NCBI RefSeq assembly: GCF_000750635.1
Contig: NZ_CCDM010000003.1
Coordinates: 521,121-585,120, forward strand
Source: Oceanobacillus jeddahensis
GTDB lineage: Bacteria > Bacillota > Bacilli > Bacillales > Amphibacillaceae
Length of the DNA: 64,000 nt
Reading direction: 5' to 3'
The notes below the pieces were generated by a model that saw only the letters and a program-made list of their open reading frames with translations, ran no database searches and had not been told where the DNA came from. Both the position numbers and the translations under genes were made by a program. Positions 52,533 to 61,792 of the stretch are shown in pieces (the stretch's first letter is position 1; each line of letters begins with the position of its first letter).

Positions 52533-55500
52533 GGAATTCCCCTCCTTTTAGCCGATCAATCACTTCTTTTTCTTTCATATTCGTTATTTTTCTATAATTA
52601 TTTCCTTGTAAAGCAGGATCAAACTGGCAAACTGCGTGGAAAGGACAATACGTACATGCTTCAGTATCTTTTTTCAGAAACGGATTGATTTCCACACCCC
52701 CTGATGTCATATCCAAACCTGCTTGCTTCAATAATCCATGAATATGATTTTTTAATTGTTCGAATGTATCTTTATCTGCAATTTTCGAATTGCTATTGAA
52801 TGTACCATCTTTTTTCAGTCCGGCAGGAATAATATTACTAGTTCCCATTTCTAAAGAATCATCCATCATTCTGGCAATTTCTTCATCGGATAAGAGCAGT
52901 CCTCTCATTTTATAAGATTTAAAGATTTGCTCCTCAATGTCACTGTCTATTTTCTCTTTATCCAAATTAATCATTGGATTATGCACATGAAAATAAAGGA
53001 CACCTGCCGGGTTTGCCTGCTGACCTAGCCATTTTTCCGAATGGGTCAATACAACATCTAAATACGTCAGCATCTGCAGGGCCAAACCATAATAAACCTC
53101 TAACAGATCTAAAGCACGGGAGCTTGATTTATAGTCAATAATTCGTAAATATAAATCTTGGTGAAGCTGCGCTTTATCAACACGGTCAATTCTTCCGCGC
53201 AGCAGTAATTCATAACCATTTTCAAGCGGCAAAATAAGCGGAGGCAATGGACTATCTTTCTCTCCAAAACTGAGTTCTAAACCAACTGGACTAAAATCTG
53301 TCTGTCTCGCTTGTTCACTTAATATAAATGCCGCTCTGGCAATGATCTCTTCCAATTTTTGCTGAATAAAGGTATAGCGATTCGAACTGTGCAAGATTTG
53401 ATGCTGCAGGACGGGAGATAATTTCTGGATGGCCCGATGCGCATAATTAGCTGATGTTTCTTTGGTAAGCTGTTTAAAATCTGTTTTTTCATCCTGAACC
53501 CACTCTGTAATTAAACGTAATGCCTCATGAAATAGCTGCCCGATATCTGGTGCATCTAATTTATAAGTCTCTCTCTCTTTCAGATTCAAGCTGTAGCGGG
53601 CAAAATGTTGATACGAACATCTATAATAAGATTCTAGGCGGCTTACACTTGCTTTAATCTGTTTTGGGTAAAGTTCTTCGGCTGTTTCTTTGTTTAATTG
53701 TTCTGGCTGATTTTTATAAAATAGACCTTGTAATATACGATAAGTCATATGATGCTTTGGTTGATTTTTCACATACCAGTTATAAACAGCAAACCAGGCA
53801 TTATCAATTTCATAGCCTCGTTGCAACCTAGCAAATTGTGTCGTTAGAGCAGCTCTTGTTTTCGTTTTTGTCGTAATAAACCTCGTTGTATCAGCAGTAT
53901 CTTCTACATCTTGGAATAATAAATGTTCCTGACAAACGGGGAATAAATCCTCTATTCTATGAACAACCTGAGAAGGAACCTTTGCTTTCCCTTCCTCATC
54001 ACTAATTGGATAACTAATCATTAATTTGTCTTTAGCTACTGTTAAGGATAAATAAATATAAAACCAATCATCAAGTAGCTGTCGTTTTCCATTATCAGCT
54101 AGCTTCAAGCCATTTTGCTCTAGCAAATCTCTTTCTTCATCATCAATCATCCCGTCAACTTGTGGTTTCATTGGCCATACCCCTTCATTTACGCCGAGTA
54201 AAAAGGCACAGCGGACATCTGACATCCGGGACCTATCAATCGTTCCCACTAATACATGATCCATAGTCGGTGGAACATGTGAGAATTCAAGCGCTTCAAC
54301 ACCAGCATTTATTGACGCGTTAAAGGTTGCCATATCTAGTTCTTCGTCACCAGCCACCTCCACCATTTCATCGATTAATTGAATCACTGCATCCCAAACT
54401 TGCTGTTGCTCTCTTCCTCTTTCAGGAAGACCTTGCTCATCAAAGGATACTCGCATTTCCTCTAGTCTTTCAGGCACGCCAAGGGATTCAAGCCAAATAA
54501 AGATGGCTTCACAGCGATCTTTTACACTGGTGGCATTTCGAAAGCTTTCATCAAAAGAACGAAGCGCACTCGTTATTTGATCACGATAACGATTAATTTT
54601 TTCTTGCATCTTCCTTTCAAAGTTTGTCTGTGCAGCCTGATCAAAGCCGCGAAAACGTTGATATTTCCATGGTTTATCCGTTAACCATTGCTTCCGATAA
54701 CGAATACCGTATTCTATCGTATAGTTCTCTAATTGATCAATCGCATCACTGGTCAATGGAAATTCCTCATCACGGGCAGGTATAAACCCTGTTTTTAAAA
54801 CACGGAAAATCGCATCCGATCTCCAGCCATTCTCAATTGCTTCCAGCATGGAGCGAATCAGTTCAATTAATGGGTGATGCAGCATCGAACGCTTCTGATC
54901 AATAAAAACAGGAATACCATAATCGCCAAAAATTGTTTGGATTAAATCGTCATATACATCCGATTGTCTTACTAGAATGGAAATATCTCGGTAGCGGTAC
55001 CCCTCATCTCTAACAAGCGAAAGGATTTCTCCAGCTACACCGTCTACTTCTGCACGAGGATGTACTGCTTCAGCTATTTGAATAGGAGCATCCTCTTTGT
55101 ATTCCGGTGAAGGACGAACATCAAAATTTTGTTCTAAATGGGCAAAATAAGCACGATCTTTAAACTGATCATTTGCCAGATTTAAATAAACTGGCTGGTC
55201 TAAAGAAATACCACTATCTTCTGCAACAGCCACTAATTGATGATATGTCTGATTCGTCTGATAAAAAATATCCAGCTCTTCTAAATTCTCCGTATTAGCA
55301 GGATCTAAGGTCAAGCCAATATAAACGTTGGCACATTTTTTCATTAATTCCACAATTACCGATATTTCCTGCGGTGTAAAACGGTGGAAACCATCGATAT
55401 AAATATGAGCTCCCTCCAGCATCTGAGCATGGGGAATTTTTTCTTTTAAAATTTGTAATCTGTCCTCATTATCCATATAAGTATGCTGCAGTTGTTTCAG

Positions 55501-56022
55501 AAGCTGCTCATAAATATAAGTAAAGTCATCTAATTTCCGGACCAGGCCGATTTCCGATGGAGATTGATGGACAAACTTATTAAATTGATCTTGCTGCATA
55601 CGAAGAGCCTCAGGCGTAATCTCATATCTCTTAAATTCCTGAATAACAGATTCTAACTGAGACAAGAATCCTTGCTTTTTAATTGCTTTTTGAAATGCCA
55701 TCCAATCGCCATTTTTTTCAGCAATAATTTTCCGAAGCATCATTTGTGTTCCAATCGAACTGATAAAAGGCTTTAACCCTCCTCCAGTTTCTTGTAAAAT
55801 ACGCCATGCAAGCCGTGAAAAACTAGTCACTTGTGCTCTAATGCTTCCACTTAAATGCTCCCGGCTAAATAAAGATGTTTCCAGTTGAAAGGTCATTTGA
55901 TCCGGAACAATATAAAAAATAGCTGGACCTATTGGTTTCTTTTGTAAACGATTCTCTATGTCATTCATCATCCATTCACTTTTATTTGTACCGGCTCTGC
56001 CGAGAATAAATCGCACTGTCAA
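52525..56022 (-). CDS. addB: ATP-dependent helicase/nuclease subunit B
   Basis: A 1165-residue partner of AddA carrying the second nuclease and the Chi-recognition function. The start is TTG after AAAGGAGC. The Walker A-like GRAGTNKS (8-15) has Asn where GxGKT proteins have Gly. SRLAWRILQ, QENG-like blocks and the nuclease LRIIDYKSS are present. The Fe-S cluster cysteines are in the YRCSY segment near residue 800 and C1123, C1126, C1132 (CTYCPFHAVC). A mobile repeat ends 44 bp before the start, so the promoter must lie within or beyond it. Confidence 0.96.
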   Translation of the reverse strand: MTVRFILGRAGTNKSEWMMNDIENRLQKKPIGPAIFYIVPDQMTFQLETSLFSREHLSGSIRAQVTSFSRLAWRILQETGGGLKPFISSIGTQMMLRKIIAEKNGDWMAFQKAIKKQGFLSQLESVIQEFKRYEITPEALRMQQDQFNKFVHQSPSEIGLVRKLDDFTYIYEQLLKQLQHTYMDNEDRLQILKEKIPHAQMLEGAHIYIDGFHRFTPQEISVIVELMKKCANVYIGLTLDPANTENLEELDIFYQTNQTYHQLVAVAEDSGISLDQPVYLNLANDQFKDRAYFAHLEQNFDVRPSPEYKEDAPIQIAEAVHPRAEVDGVAGEILSLVRDEGYRYRDISILVRQSDVYDDLIQTIFGDYGIPVFIDQKRSMLHHPLIELIRSMLEAIENGWRSDAIFRVLKTGFIPARDEEFPLTSDAIDQLENYTIEYGIRYRKQWLTDKPWKYQRFRGFDQAAQTNFERKMQEKINRYRDQITSALRSFDESFRNATSVKDRCEAIFIWLESLGVPERLEEMRVSFDEQGLPERGREQQQVWDAVIQLIDEMVEVAGDEELDMATFNASINAGVEALEFSHVPPTMDHVLVGTIDRSRMSDVRCAFLLGVNEGVWPMKPQVDGMIDDEERDLLEQNGLKLADNGKRQLLDDWFYIYLSLTVAKDKLMISYPISDEEGKAKVPSQVVHRIEDLFPVCQEHLLFQDVEDTADTTRFITTKTKTRAALTTQFARLQRGYEIDNAWFAVYNWYVKNQPKHHMTYRILQGLFYKNQPEQLNKETAEELYPKQIKASVSRLESYYRCSYQHFARYSLNLKERETYKLDAPDIGQLFHEALRLITEWVQDEKTDFKQLTKETSANYAHRAIQKLSPVLQHQILHSSNRYTFIQQKLEEIIARAAFILSEQARQTDFSPVGLELSFGEKDSPLPPLILPLENGYELLLRGRIDRVDKAQLHQDLYLRIIDYKSSSRALDLLEVYYGLALQMLTYLDVVLTHSEKWLGQQANPAGVLYFHVHNPMINLDKEKIDSDIEEQIFKSYKMRGLLLSDEEIARMMDDSLEMGTSNIIPAGLKKDGTFNSNSKIADKDTFEQLKNHIHGLLKQAGLDMTSGGVEINPFLKKDTEACTYCPFHAVCQFDPALQGNNYRKITNMKEKEVIDRLKGGEFRG

Positions 56023-56066
56023 TCTGATGCACGCTCCTTTTTATTGATATATGTATTCTATTAAAA

Positions 56067-56270
56067 CGAAACTTCATTCAGTGGAAGTTTTCGACGCACA
56101 GCTCTTTACGATGGGGCGAGTAATCTCACCCCCAGTCCCAGGATGTCGCGAACTTAGTTTGCTGCTTTTTTCCACTGAATTAGCCTGAGTGATTCAGGGC
56201 CAGCGCCCGCCTAAATAAATGTATTCGCCCTCTTTATTTGGAGACGGGAGTTTTACGGGCGGTTCTCCGT
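56067..56270 (+). mobile_element. CGAAAC...CTCCGT interspersed repeat, copy 3
   Basis: A 204-bp version of the family with one GAGTAATC unit. It keeps the left end CGAAACTTCATTCAGTGG, GGATGTCGCGAACTTAG, the CTGAATTAGCCTGAGTGATTC segment and the right end GGTTCTCCGT. It lies immediately upstream of addB. Confidence 0.82.
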
Positions 56271-56418
56271 AAAACGTTATTAAACTAACGATCTGGATTG
56301 TAGTGATTTCATGAATTTCCTTAAGTTTATATTCTATGCCGATTGAAAAAATGCATGAAGCCTCCCTAAAAGCGTAATGAGAGGCGCTAATACGTTTGAC
56401 CTGGAATGGTCCGTCCAA
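56194..56418 (-). CDS. Doubtful 74-codon frame, last third in repeat copy 3
   Basis: Starts with TTG 8 bases after GGAG and reads MDGPFQVKRISASHYAFREA in its first 20 residues. About 50 codons lie in unique DNA and the rest in the repeat. It may be a former gene cut by the insertion, or chance. No family seen. Confidence 0.25.
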   Translation of the reverse strand: MDGPFQVKRISASHYAFREASCIFSIGIEYKLKEIHEITTIQIVSLITFYGEPPVKLPSPNKEGEYIYLGGRWP

Positions 56419-56627
56419 AAAAAACTCCTACCTTTATTTTATCAAAGATAGAAGCTTGTTCCTAATAATAGTAATTTATCTCTGTTCTACTGTCAGTGTA
56501 AACCCGATTAATTCCACTAAATTTTAGTTGAAGAGGCAGAAAAAGCTAAGATGAAATGAAGTTTCATTCTGTGTCTCCATCCGTTTCAAAATGGTTTAAC
56601 TATGATTACCAAGACTTTTCACTGATA

Positions 56628-57176
56628 TTAACGTGGCTGCTTAAATAATTGTTTTATTGGCCAATACGTAATGTCAACCTTGCCAACCACTTCCTCAACT
56701 GGAATGAAGCCAATAGATCTGCTGTCCAAACTGTCTACACGATTATCTCCTAATACAAACAGCTCACCTTCAGGCACTGTTTTTTCGTCAGTTACTTGAA
56801 GAAGCGTAAAGTCTTCTGTAAAGGGATTTGCTTCCACGTTTTCTTTTTCTTCCTGCAGGAAATCTTCAGAAATGTATTCCCCATTCACATATAATTGATC
56901 ATCTTTGTACTCGATGGTTTCTCCCGGAAGCCCGACAACACGTTTCACATAATCATTTTCTTCTGATGCATGGAATACAATTACATCGAAGCGGTGAATA
57001 TTTGAAATATCACTCGTAAATGTATTAACCATCATTAAATTACCATCATAAAGTGTTGGTTCCATAGATTTTCCATTAACAACATAGTTTTCAAATAAAG
57101 ATGTACGAACAATAAAAAACACAGCGATTAACAGAACAGCTACAACTGATACTCTTACATAGTTATATTTTTTCAC
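56628..57176 (-). CDS. sipV: Type I signal peptidase (second copy, SipV position)
   Basis: A 182-residue signal peptidase with TM anchor 7-25, catalytic S37 in NGKSMEPT and K78 in DYVKRV, and GDNRVDSLDSR. The start is GTG, 7 bases after AAGGAAG. It shares about the same layout as the copy at 44106 (RFDVIVFHA is identical). It sits between the TVP38 gene and addBA as sipV does in B. subtilis. Confidence 0.95.
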   Translation of the reverse strand: MKKYNYVRVSVVAVLLIAVFFIVRTSLFENYVVNGKSMEPTLYDGNLMMVNTFTSDISNIHRFDVIVFHASEENDYVKRVVGLPGETIEYKDDQLYVNGEYISEDFLQEEKENVEANPFTEDFTLLQVTDEKTVPEGELFVLGDNRVDSLDSRSIGFIPVEEVVGKVDITYWPIKQLFKQPR

Positions 57177-57344
57177 TGTTATTCTTCCTTCGCTTTAGTT
57201 TATTATTAATATCATACCCCAAAGCAAAGGGTTTTAATCTTTCATCCGTGTAATGACAGGATTTGTGCATCTTTTAATCATAAATATATGTGTACTTCTT
57301 AAATGGTTAACTGCTATTAACAGAAGAATATTTTACTTTTTCTC

Positions 57345-57986
57345 CTATGCTGTAGGATGCTTATCTACTTTTTTATGCAGTCTTTTCTCTAAGTATTTGC
57401 CGAACACCCAAAAGATGATAATACCTATACCAACTAAAATTGTCCGCACTGGTTTTTGGGCAAATTCCATGATACTAGAACCGATATAAGAAATAGAGAA
57501 AATCATTACGGTTTTCCCTAACAACACTGCTAATATAAATGGATAGATACTGATTTTTGACAGACCTGCTACTACATTAATAACAGAAGATGGAGAAAAT
57601 GGAAAACATAATAACAAAAATAAAGGTCCAAACCCATGTTTTTCTACCCAATTCGTGATCTTTGACACTTGTTTGTTATGTCTAATCCGTTTTACTAACC
57701 TTGTATTACTTAAACGACGTATAAAAAGAAATACAAGAACAGCACCTAAACAGGCACCGAGCCACGAGTATAAAAAACCTTCAAATAATCCATAAGCAGC
57801 CGCGTTTCCCAGTACAAATACGATGAGCGGCAAAAATGGTAAGAATGCTTCAAAAAAAGGCAGAGCAATACCAGGCAATGGCCCAAGTCCCTCATATTGT
57901 TCTAACAGCTGGCGGATAAATTCCTCCCAGCCCTCTTCTCTTAAAAATGCTTGCCAATTTGAAAATGTAATATTCATTACGTACAT
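57345..57986 (-). CDS. TVP38/TMEM64 (DedA-like, VTT domain) membrane protein
   Basis: A 213-residue protein with about five TM helices. The VTT core is visible as FGPLFLLLCFPFSPSSVINVVAGLSKIS, and the GNAAAYGLFEGFLYSWLGACLGA stretch precedes it. The start at 57986 follows GAGGGAG. A TTG at 58004 is the alternative. The B. subtilis equivalent at this position is YhjE. VTT proteins are linked to lipid scrambling in other organisms. Here the function is inferred. Confidence 0.88.
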   Translation of the reverse strand: MYVMNITFSNWQAFLREEGWEEFIRQLLEQYEGLGPLPGIALPFFEAFLPFLPLIVFVLGNAAAYGLFEGFLYSWLGACLGAVLVFLFIRRLSNTRLVKRIRHNKQVSKITNWVEKHGFGPLFLLLCFPFSPSSVINVVAGLSKISIYPFILAVLLGKTVMIFSISYIGSSIMEFAQKPVRTILVGIGIIIFWVFGKYLEKRLHKKVDKHPTA

Positions 57987-58336
57987 GTGGTCAGTCTCCC
58001 TCAAAATTCCAACAATCTTATGATGATTATATGCTACTGCAGATTTTTTGAAAAGTATAAACTTCTCCAGTAAATAAAACTCAAACTATCACTAGGGCAT
58101 CTTTTATATTTGAAATAAATAGAGAAGTTTTCTCCATCATATTCTTAGATAATATGATGATTTTATACAGCAGCTAATTTATAAACCGATTTTAATCTAG
58201 GTAGTAGTATGAATTTTTGTTTGCGGTATTTTTGGAAGGAAATGAGAAGAAAGAAGGTAAGGTTCAAATTTAATCAATTTGTTTTAGGGTCTTTTTGTTT
58301 CCTTTGAATACCCTTACAACTCAACGTTTATTTCTC
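57987..58336. other. Intergenic, 350 bp
   Basis: AT-rich. A hairpin CATCATATT / AATATGATG at 58135-58159 has no clear T-run. No gene seen. Confidence 0.5.
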
Positions 58337-58801
58337 TTAAAATGGCTTTCCTCGTTCATCCATAAGATAACGGATTTGAGCTGTCCGCTGTATTTGATTA
58401 ACAATAATACCGTGAGAAACATCTAAACTGATCGTTCGCCCATTTTTAAATAAAATCTCTGTGGATGTATTATCTATTTTTCTTGAATTATCAATATGGG
58501 CGTGTGATATCCAAGAACAGCTCTCGAGAGTTGGGGACTTAGTTGGAAAGAAATACATTCTATTTCTTGGATCAACTGGTATGGGAACCTTATGGGTAAT
58601 ACCCGAAACACTTTTAATTCCATTTTGTCTGCCTTTCAAATCAGAACCAAAATAGGTACATGCATATTCAATAATTTTTGTCGGTTTTTCTTCTAATAGA
58701 TATTCTGCATCATCTTCTAAAACGCGAGTAACAAGTTGTTCATTTTCATCTAATTCAGATAATATTGCCATTGTATAAGGCGTTATTTCCCGGATTTTCA
58801 T
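58337..58801 (-). CDS. comK: Competence transcription factor ComK, short form
   Basis: A 154-residue ComK homologue, the master activator of DNA-uptake genes. Shared blocks include ACTYFGSDLKGRQNG, ITHKVPIPVDPRNRMYFFPT, SCSWISHAHI, ILFKNGRTISLDVS and QIQRTAQIRY. B. subtilis ComK is 192 residues. This one stops about 30 residues earlier, so the C-terminal part used for activation and MecA binding in B. subtilis is largely absent. AAGGAGGT is 8 bases before the ATG. Position near addBA and sipV equals B. subtilis. Confidence 0.92.
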   Translation of the reverse strand: MKIREITPYTMAILSELDENEQLVTRVLEDDAEYLLEEKPTKIIEYACTYFGSDLKGRQNGIKSVSGITHKVPIPVDPRNRMYFFPTKSPTLESCSWISHAHIDNSRKIDNTSTEILFKNGRTISLDVSHGIIVNQIQRTAQIRYLMDERGKPF

Positions 58802-58848
58802 TACATAATACCTCCTTAATCCCTAGTGATATGTGTGAGTTTAGAATT

Positions 58849-58854
58849 ATTATA
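58849..58854 (-). promoter_or_regulatory. -10 box of comK
   Basis: TATAAT on the minus strand, about 48 bp before the start. No good -35 box, and AT-rich tracts lie upstream, as expected for an activator-dependent promoter. Exact AAAAN5TTTT ComK boxes were not found. Confidence 0.45.
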
Positions 58855-59078
58855 CCATCTAAATAAGAAAAAAGATATATTAATTTTAAAAATTTTGTAT
58901 TATTTTAAAAATCAAAGAAATCCACTTTATAAAATGCAAGCATTAATACCTACTAACGAAAATTAATATTCGTTCGATCTTTAATAACATAAGGATACGC
59001 CAACTTTGATGTTACTAAAAAAGTTTCATAGGTAATGGTTTGTGGTGCCTGGAAAAACTATGCCGGATCCTCATATGT

Positions 59079-59128
59079 AAAAAACCTTCATTCTGTGTAG
59101 CATGTTAACACTACGCAGAATGAAGGTT
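59079..59128 (-). terminator. Terminator of lplA, displaced by a repeat
   Basis: AACCTTCATTCTGTGTAG / CTACGCAGAATGAAGGTT with TTTTTT on the minus-strand 3' side. It lies about 160 bp after the lplA stop because repeat copy 4 sits between. Confidence 0.8.
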
Positions 59129-59151
59129 GATGATATAGCTTCATTATTTAT

Positions 59152-59263
59152 CACGGAGAAAAGCAGCAAACTAAATTCGCGACATCCTGGGACTGGGAAT
59201 GAGATTACACCCGCCCCATCGTAAAGAGCTGTGCGTCGAAAACTCCCGCTGAATGAAGTTTCG
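59152..59263 (-). mobile_element. CGAAAC...CTCCGTG interspersed repeat, copy 4 (short, inverted)
   Basis: A 112-bp internally deleted copy in the opposite orientation. Both ends (CGAAACTTCATTCAGCGGGAG and CTCCGTG) and the GATGGGGCG part of the core are kept, but the distal hairpin half is missing. Confidence 0.78.
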
Positions 59264-59286
59264 TTATATAGGAGGTTTATAAAAAA

Positions 59287-60282
59287 TTAGTAAAGCAGCT
59301 CTAAAAATTCTTCTTTAGAAATTCTTCCTAAGTAATGTGAAACATCTACTTGGCCAACAGCTTCTTTAATAGCATCGCGATGATGACGAATACCTGTTAG
59401 TGCATCTTCTAACTCTTTTACATTACCTAATCCAAAGAAATCACCATAGATGATGCAGTTCTCGATAATTCCTTTTTTCACATCTAAACGTACATCTACA
59501 AGTCCGCCCGGAAACTTCTTAGATTCCTGATAGTTAAATGAAGGAGATTTTCCATAGTTCCATTCCCATTGCTGGTAACGATTTTTAGAAATCTCATGGA
59601 TTTTTTCCCAATCTTCATCCGTCAACACATATTGCGGTACATCTTTAACATCTTCTACATCAAAAATATAACGTAATATTAATTCCTTAAATTCATCCAT
59701 AGACAATGGTTTGTCTAAATACTCAGCGATATTTGCTACACGACTGCGGATGGATTTAATCCCTTTGGATTCAATTTTAATTTGTTTCACCTTTAATGCT
59801 TTTGTTAATTCTTCTAATTGGGAATCCAGCATTAAAGTCCCATGACTAAACATACGTCCACGGGTAGAGAACATCGCGTTACCAGAGATTTTTCTTCCTT
59901 CAACAGCTAAATCATTTCTTCCTTGTAATTCAACGGGTACACCTATATTATTTAACGCATCAACCACCGGCTGTGTAAACTTAGCAAAGTTTTGAAAACT
60001 GTTACCATCATCCTTGGTGATAAAACTGAAATTCAAATTCTGTTCATCATGGTAAACTGCCCCTCCACCTGAAAGGCGACGAACAACTTTAATTCCTTGT
60101 TCATCTACATAATCCGTATTAATTTCTTCAATCGTATTTTGGTTTCGCCCAATAATAATGGAAGGACTGTTCACATAAAACAATAAATATGTATCTTTCT
60201 CACCAAAATTTTCTAGAATATACTCTTCAATAGCCAGATTAATTTGAGGGTCTGTAATCCCCTTGTTATCGATAAATTTCAA
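59287..60282 (-). CDS. lplA: Lipoate--protein ligase
   Basis: A 331-residue ligase that activates lipoate with ATP and attaches it to the E2 and GcvH lipoyl domains. RRLSGGGAVYHDEQNLNFSF is the substrate loop, GRNDLAVEGRKISGNA the second motif, and the C-terminal accessory domain (from about 245) is complete. The length is identical to B. subtilis LplJ (331). The start is TTG after GGGAGGA. The next gene upstream is the YhfI-like hydrolase, as in B. subtilis. Confidence 0.95.
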   Translation of the reverse strand: MKFIDNKGITDPQINLAIEEYILENFGEKDTYLLFYVNSPSIIIGRNQNTIEEINTDYVDEQGIKVVRRLSGGGAVYHDEQNLNFSFITKDDGNSFQNFAKFTQPVVDALNNIGVPVELQGRNDLAVEGRKISGNAMFSTRGRMFSHGTLMLDSQLEELTKALKVKQIKIESKGIKSIRSRVANIAEYLDKPLSMDEFKELILRYIFDVEDVKDVPQYVLTDEDWEKIHEISKNRYQQWEWNYGKSPSFNYQESKKFPGGLVDVRLDVKKGIIENCIIYGDFFGLGNVKELEDALTGIRHHRDAIKEAVGQVDVSHYLGRISKEEFLELLY

Positions 60283-60357
60283 CTTAATTCCTCCCTTATT
60301 TTCACTAGTTTTATTCTAACGCATAAATAATCGCAAATCAAAATATCTACCCGCAAC

Positions 60358-61086
60358 TTATTTCCATACGTAACCCTCTTCTGCTAGTACAATAGGACCT
60401 GTATAAATTTGTTTTGCTTCCTCTCTCAACTGTTCTAGTACACCGAATTGTGGTAAATGACTAAGTATCAACTGTCTTACATTAGCAGCTTTTGCAATGC
60501 TGCCAACTTCTTCGCTATTCATATGCCCGGCAGCTGTTCCGTCCTGTCCTTTAAAATAATTACAGTCTGTTATCATGACATCCGCGTCCTCAGCAAATGG
60601 GATCCAAGCCTCTGTATAACTGCTGTCAGCTGTATATACAATTGTTTTATCACCATCTGTAATACGCATTCCAAAACAAGGAACCGGATGCTCTGTTCTT
60701 AAAAAAGTGATTTCAAAGGGGCCTGCTTTTAATCTTTCATCCGGATTATAGGCTACACCTTCTGTATATTGATGTGACAAGGATGCATAGCCTTCCTCAT
60801 CTTCTGTATGACCGTATATTTTCAACTTTTTTTCATTGTTATGAACATAATAATCAATTAGTTTGGCATATTGTAATACACCAATATCAGCGACATGATC
60901 ATGGTGATAATGTGATAAAATCACTGCATCTATTTCTGGTACAGAAATGAAATTTTGCAGCTTGGATAATGCTCCGCTCCCCATATCCAGCACCAATTTA
61001 TAATTGTCTTTTTCTAATAAATAACTGGAAGTGGCGCCATCTCTATTAGGATATCCACCCCAGAACCCAATTACAGTTAATTTCAT
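60358..61086 (-). CDS. Metallo-beta-lactamase fold hydrolase (YhfI-like)
   Basis: A 242-residue MBL-fold protein. Metal ligands HxHxDH are H59-H61-D63-H64 in LSHYHHDH. Further ligands are in TEHPVPC, YTADSSY and ILSHL. The pattern is near RNase Z / arylsulfatase-like MBL proteins, with no known substrate. The start at 61086 follows GAAGGAGATG. The frame from 61104 is too early. It precedes lplA and is divergent from yhfH, the B. subtilis order. Confidence 0.9.
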   Translation of the reverse strand: MKLTVIGFWGGYPNRDGATSSYLLEKDNYKLVLDMGSGALSKLQNFISVPEIDAVILSHYHHDHVADIGVLQYAKLIDYYVHNNEKKLKIYGHTEDEEGYASLSHQYTEGVAYNPDERLKAGPFEITFLRTEHPVPCFGMRITDGDKTIVYTADSSYTEAWIPFAEDADVMITDCNYFKGQDGTAAGHMNSEEVGSIAKAANVRQLILSHLPQFGVLEQLREEAKQIYTGPIVLAEEGYVWK

Positions 61087-61120
61087 AATAAACATCTCCT
61101 TCATTTTTCAAAAAATTGTA

Positions 61121-61160
61121 TCAATACAGTATTGACATTAACACCCTGTTATAGTACAAT
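61121..61160 (+). promoter_or_regulatory. SigA promoter of yhfH with overlapping palindrome
   Basis: TTGACA (61132-61137), 17 bases, TACAAT (61155-61160). The inverted repeat TCAATA-CAG-TATTGA (61121-61135) overlaps the -35 box. Confidence 0.75.
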
Positions 61161-61196
61161 ACTTTTAAATCAATTAAATCATTAGGAGGAATCGAA

Positions 61197-61328
61197 ATGA
61201 CTGGAATTATCGAATTTTTTAAAAATCTGCCAAAGAAGAAATGTGCAAAATGTGGAAATGCAATGGTACACGAAAAAGCTGACTGTTATGGTAACATTTG
61301 TGATGATTGTGATTATCCAGGGCGTTAA
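61197..61328 (+). CDS. yhfH: YhfH-like small zinc-ribbon protein, 43 aa
   Basis: Reads MTGIIEFFKNLPKKKCAKCG and ends CDDCDYPGR. Two CxxC pairs (C16/C19 and C35/C38) plus C30 suggest a zinc ribbon. It matches the YhfH family found next to yhfI-lplJ in B. subtilis. AGGAGGA precedes the start. The function is unknown, and a terminator follows. Confidence 0.9.
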   Translation: MTGIIEFFKNLPKKKCAKCGNAMVHEKADCYGNICDDCDYPGR

Positions 61329-61416
61329 TATTACCCGCAAATCAAATAATTTGAATGGCTGTAATTATCGCTCTGTTTAATAAATATGAGTTCCCATAAG
61401 TTATAATCCTTCTCCT

Positions 61417-61448
61417 GAATAGCCAGTAATATGGCTATTCCTTTTTTT
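61417..61448 (+). terminator. Terminator of yhfH
   Basis: GAATAGCCA / TGGCTATTC then CTTTTTTT. Confidence 0.88.
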
Positions 61449-61792
61449 GTGTCCGAACAATTGAAACGTATGTAGACGCTTGTCCAAAGTCTATACCATA
61501 CAGATTTGATTTAATTAACACAGCAGACCTTCATTGAATAGATCCCTTCTAATTTTTAAAAACACGATGCTTCATCACTTACAGGATGCCAACAATTAGT
61601 CCATTCATTGTTTCCCAATTAAAATACTGCTTTAAAAATATTTTCTGCTCGCTGAACAAACAAAAATCCTATAATTTTTTCCTCTGCTGTACTATAATTA
61701 ATTAGGTAGTCGAATTAATTGATGAAGTATTACTATACCATTATTTTCTTTTATCGATAGTAATATTTCAAGTATTTAAAGGAGGAATGAGT
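61449..61792. other. Intergenic, 344 bp, before pepF
   Basis: AT-rich leader. A TATAAT at about 61695 could be a -10 box. No riboswitch-like conserved motif was recognised. Confidence 0.4.

Noticed and set aside
58870..58960. ComK binding boxes upstream of comK
   Set aside because: The tract is AT-rich with several AAAA and TTTT runs, but none has the exact AAAAN5TTTT pairing.
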